From Nitrosopumilales archaeon (GTDB lineage: Archaea > Thermoproteota > Nitrososphaeria > Nitrososphaerales > Nitrosopumilaceae), in NCBI GenBank assembly GCA_016838795.1, contig JAEHKQ010000145.1, forward strand, positions 1 through 7,164: a DNA stretch of 7,164 bases, in the 5' to 3' direction. A program made the position numbers and the translations under genes. Below are positions 5,355 through 7,164 of this stretch, in pieces. Under the pieces are notes generated by a model. That model saw only the letters and a list, made by a program, of their open reading frames with translations. It was not told the origin of the DNA and did no database searches. Each line of letters starts with the position of its first letter. Within the stretch, counting starts at the first letter, position 1.

Positions 5355-6977
5355 ATGATTGGTATACTCCACGGTTATCTTTTAGAAGGGTCTGGAAGTA
5401 ATCTTTGGACTCGATCAATCGTAAAATCACTATGTGAAAATGGAGAAACTGTTCATCTTGTATGCCAAGAAAATCATCCTGATCGATATGACTTCATAGC
5501 AGAATGCTACAAATACAATAAGGATTACTCAATCCAATCTCTTTTGAAACGAAGTGTTCCTTATAAGGGCAAATGCATCATGCACAAACCACAATTAGGA
5601 GATACTCTTCCCGTTTATGTTTGGGATAAGTATGAAGAATTCTCGAATGTTGTTCCTATGGTTGATCTGCCAAATGATTCCATTGAAGAATATCTAGATT
5701 ATAACACAAAAGTTGTGACAAAAATAGTACATGATTATAACTTGCCAGTGATTCTAGCTAATCATGCTGTGTTAATGTCGGTTGTAGCACAAAGAGTTAG
5801 TTCCTCAGCATCAATTCCATTTTCAATAATGACGCATGGAAGCGCTATCGAATATGCTGTTAAAAAAGATGAAAGGTTTTACAAATTTGCAAATGAGGCA
5901 TTTAGTGCTGCAAAAAAAATATTTGTGGTAAGTGATGAAATGCAAACTAGAGTTAAGACTGTCTTTTCTTCGCCTTCAATTGAAAAAAAAATTACAATGC
6001 TAAATTTGGGAGTTGATACAAAATCATTCAAACTAACTCCCATTAATTTACGTCATAACAATATAGAAAAATTATGCAAAGTTCTTTCTGGAAAGAGAAG
6101 AGGTAAAAAGCCAGAACAATACCATGATATGATAAAGCACCTCTATCCTGAAATACAAAAAGAAGAGATCTTGAAACTGGTAGCTGATTCAGTACCGCAA
6201 GATCTAAAATTCCCAGATTCAGATACAGAAACAAAACTTAAACAGGTTGATTGGAAAAATGACAAAATAATTCTTTTTGTAGGACGCTTCATCGCTAGTA
6301 AGGGTCTGCAGTCCATCATATGTGCAATGCCATTAATCCTTGAAAAATATCATAATGCAAAGTTAATAATTGTTGGACATGGTCCACAGCGTGAAATAAT
6401 CGAAGTATTACTATGGGCACTAGAACATGGATATCGTGATTTGGTAGAAAATATAATTACGTGGGGACAAACACTTGAGGGTTCAGGAAAAAATTCCTAT
6501 GAAGAACTAAATGGATTCTATAAACATCTTCAAAATCAAAACCAATTAGATAATTATTTTGAAAGTGCTAAAAAACACAACATCACAAACAAGGTTCTCT
6601 TTATGGGTTATTTGGTTCATCAAGAACTTTGTCATTTATTCCCATGCTGTGATGTTGCAATTTTTCCTTCAATTGTCAAAGAAGCAGGACCGTTAGTTTT
6701 TCTGGAATCATTGGCGTCTGGTTGTTTCCCATTAGGAACTTATTTTGGTGGAATGGCAGCAAGCATTGATACTGTAGCAAAAAGTTTACCATCAAACATT
6801 TCAGATCTGATGAAAATAAGTGTGAAAGAAGATCAAATGGTTTCTGATATATTAGAACATACTTTACAAGTGCTGACGTTAGATAAGAGCTTTAAAGAAA
6901 CTTTCAGAAAAGTTGCTATAGATCTTTATGATTGGCAAGGAGTTAGCAAGAAACTGATTTTAGAGCTTCAGACATAA
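5355..6977 (+). CDS. Glycosyltransferase, GT-B fold, GT4-like, with two large insertions
   Basis: This predicted retaining glycosyltransferase transfers a sugar from a nucleotide-sugar donor; donor and acceptor are unknown. The N-terminal acceptor domain begins with a glycine-rich loop, GYLLEGSGSNLWTR (7-20), and includes VHLVCQE (33-39) and THGSAIEY (160-167). The C-terminal donor-binding domain has VSDEM (192-196), NLGVDTKSF (217-225), FVGRFIASKG (308-317; R311 and K316 are expected phosphate contacts), IIVGHGPQR (338-346), VLFMGYL (414-420) and FPSIVKEAGPLVFLESLASG (437-456), in which E443 and E451 form the EX7E signature. At 540 residues it is about 150 longer than a typical GT4 enzyme. 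The excess lies in two inserts, about 231-302 before FVGRF and about 352-410 before VLFMGYL. No membrane segment is visible, so it is cytoplasmic or peripheral. The ATG has no good Shine-Dalgarno. No sugar-nucleotide or transport genes lie beside it in the window. Confidence 0.93.
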   Translation: MIGILHGYLLEGSGSNLWTRSIVKSLCENGETVHLVCQENHPDRYDFIAECYKYNKDYSIQSLLKRSVPYKGKCIMHKPQLGDTLPVYVWDKYEEFSNVVPMVDLPNDSIEEYLDYNTKVVTKIVHDYNLPVILANHAVLMSVVAQRVSSSASIPFSIMTHGSAIEYAVKKDERFYKFANEAFSAAKKIFVVSDEMQTRVKTVFSSPSIEKKITMLNLGVDTKSFKLTPINLRHNNIEKLCKVLSGKRRGKKPEQYHDMIKHLYPEIQKEEILKLVADSVPQDLKFPDSDTETKLKQVDWKNDKIILFVGRFIASKGLQSIICAMPLILEKYHNAKLIIVGHGPQREIIEVLLWALEHGYRDLVENIITWGQTLEGSGKNSYEELNGFYKHLQNQNQLDNYFESAKKHNITNKVLFMGYLVHQELCHLFPCCDVAIFPSIVKEAGPLVFLESLASGCFPLGTYFGGMAASIDTVAKSLPSNISDLMKISVKEDQMVSDILEHTLQVLTLDKSFKETFRKVAIDLYDWQGVSKKLILELQT

Positions 6978-7001
6978 GATAAACCATTCAACGATCTATC
7001 A

Positions 7002-7006
7002 TTTTT
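7002..7006 (+). terminator. T5 tract after the glycosyltransferase gene
   Basis: Five T residues lie 24 bases after the glycosyltransferase stop, in the 46-base convergent gap before the tRNA. They fit an archaeal oligo-T terminator that would keep the plus-strand transcript out of the tRNA gene. Confidence 0.5.
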
Positions 7007-7009
7007 GTT

Positions 7010-7021
7010 AAAAACCTAAAA
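7010..7021 (-). terminator. Oligo-T terminator of tRNA-His
   Basis: On the minus strand the bases immediately after the tRNA read TTTT then, after AGG, TTTTT. Such T-runs a few bases past the mature 3' end are the usual terminators of archaeal tRNA genes. The T5 tract of the opposing gene is only 3 bases further on. Confidence 0.6.
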
Positions 7022-7023
7022 CG

Positions 7024-7095
7024 GGCCTTCGAGGGGAATCGAACTCCTGTCCGGGGATCCACAGTCCCCTATACTACCATTATACTACGAAGGCC
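7024..7095 (-). tRNA. tRNA-His (anticodon GTG), with encoded G-1 and C73
   Basis: The minus strand folds as a cloverleaf. The acceptor stem is GCCTTCG (7094-7088) paired fully with CGAAGGC (7031-7025). An extra G-1 is encoded at 7095 opposite C73 (7024), the identity element of tRNA-His. The D stem is GTAT/GTAT with two G-U pairs. The anticodon stem is GGGGA/TCCCC around loop CTGTGGA, with anticodon GTG at 7062-7060. The T loop is TTCGATT. The T stem AGGAG/CCCCT has one A-C mismatch (positions 52-62; bases 7045 and 7035). CCA is not encoded: C73 is followed by CGT. There is no intron. It decodes both His codons with G34. Confidence 0.96.
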
Positions 7096-7121
7096 ACGAA
7101 AATCGAATGAATTTTTTCCAG

Positions 7122-7127
7122 TATTAA
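7122..7127 (-). promoter_or_regulatory. TATA-like box of the tRNA-His gene
   Basis: The minus strand reads TTAATA 27-32 bases before G-1, with purine-containing CAAAGG directly upstream at the BRE position. This spacing predicts transcription starting at or within a few bases of the mature 5' end. Bases 7096-7164 otherwise hold no gene that I can see. Confidence 0.45.
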
Positions 7128-7164
7128 CCTTTGATTTCTAAAATTTTGAATTTAGATGATGATT

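Noticed and set aside
6043..6234. Minus-strand open frame of 63 codons inside the glycosyltransferase insertion
   Set aside because: It was considered because the region is an insert, but the plus frame is continuous with intact motifs on both sides and the minus product looks random.
7057..7065. Intron in tRNA-His
   Set aside because: The anticodon loop is a normal 7 bases between perfectly paired stem arms, so nothing is inserted.
1..7164. Mobile element, CRISPR array, defence or phage island
   Set aside because: No transposase, integrase, regularly spaced repeats, terminal inverted repeats or attachment-like duplication was seen. The tRNA-His 3' end is not duplicated elsewhere in the window, and composition is even throughout.

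Overview
The window looks like an ordinary chromosomal stretch from an AT-rich archaeon, most likely a member of the Nitrososphaerota (Thaumarchaeota), probably close to Nitrosopumilus. The evidence is an archaeal-type glutamyl-tRNA synthetase, a UPF0147 protein (an archaeal family), a tRNA-His with an encoded G-1 and no encoded CCA, mostly absent Shine-Dalgarno sites, and TATA-like boxes about 25 bases before several start codons. The assignment to archaea is firm. The assignment to Nitrososphaerota is an inference from overall resemblance.

Layout, left to right. (1) The 3' end of gltX (GluRS) is followed after 7 bases by a fumarylacetoacetate-hydrolase (FAH) family gene, probably one transcript. 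(2) A GNAT acetyltransferase on the minus strand converges on the FAH gene with its stop codon directly against the FAH stop codon. (3) A 52-base divergent gap, holding one centrally placed TATA-like box, separates the GNAT gene from a plus-strand group: a small Rieske [2Fe-2S] protein, a UPF0147 protein with a clear GGTGA ribosome site, and a SAM-dependent methyltransferase starting at TTG. (4) A 115-residue protein of unknown function and a soluble sensor-less histidine kinase follow, each with its own promoter-like box. (5) A GT4-like glycosyltransferase with two long insertions ends in a short convergent gap shared with a minus-strand tRNA-His (GTG).

The genes do not form one obvious pathway. 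They mix translation (GluRS, tRNA-His), small-molecule enzymes (FAH, GNAT, Rieske, methyltransferase), signalling (kinase) and glycosylation. I see no mobile element, CRISPR array, phage gene or defence system, and no gene disrupted by a frameshift. The least explained parts are the methyltransferase with its uncharacterised C-terminal half, the unknown 115-residue protein, and the sensor-less kinase beside it. The most interesting small-scale signals are the shared divergent promoter, the single in-frame TAA between UPF0147 and the methyltransferase, and an A-C mismatch in the T stem of tRNA-His.
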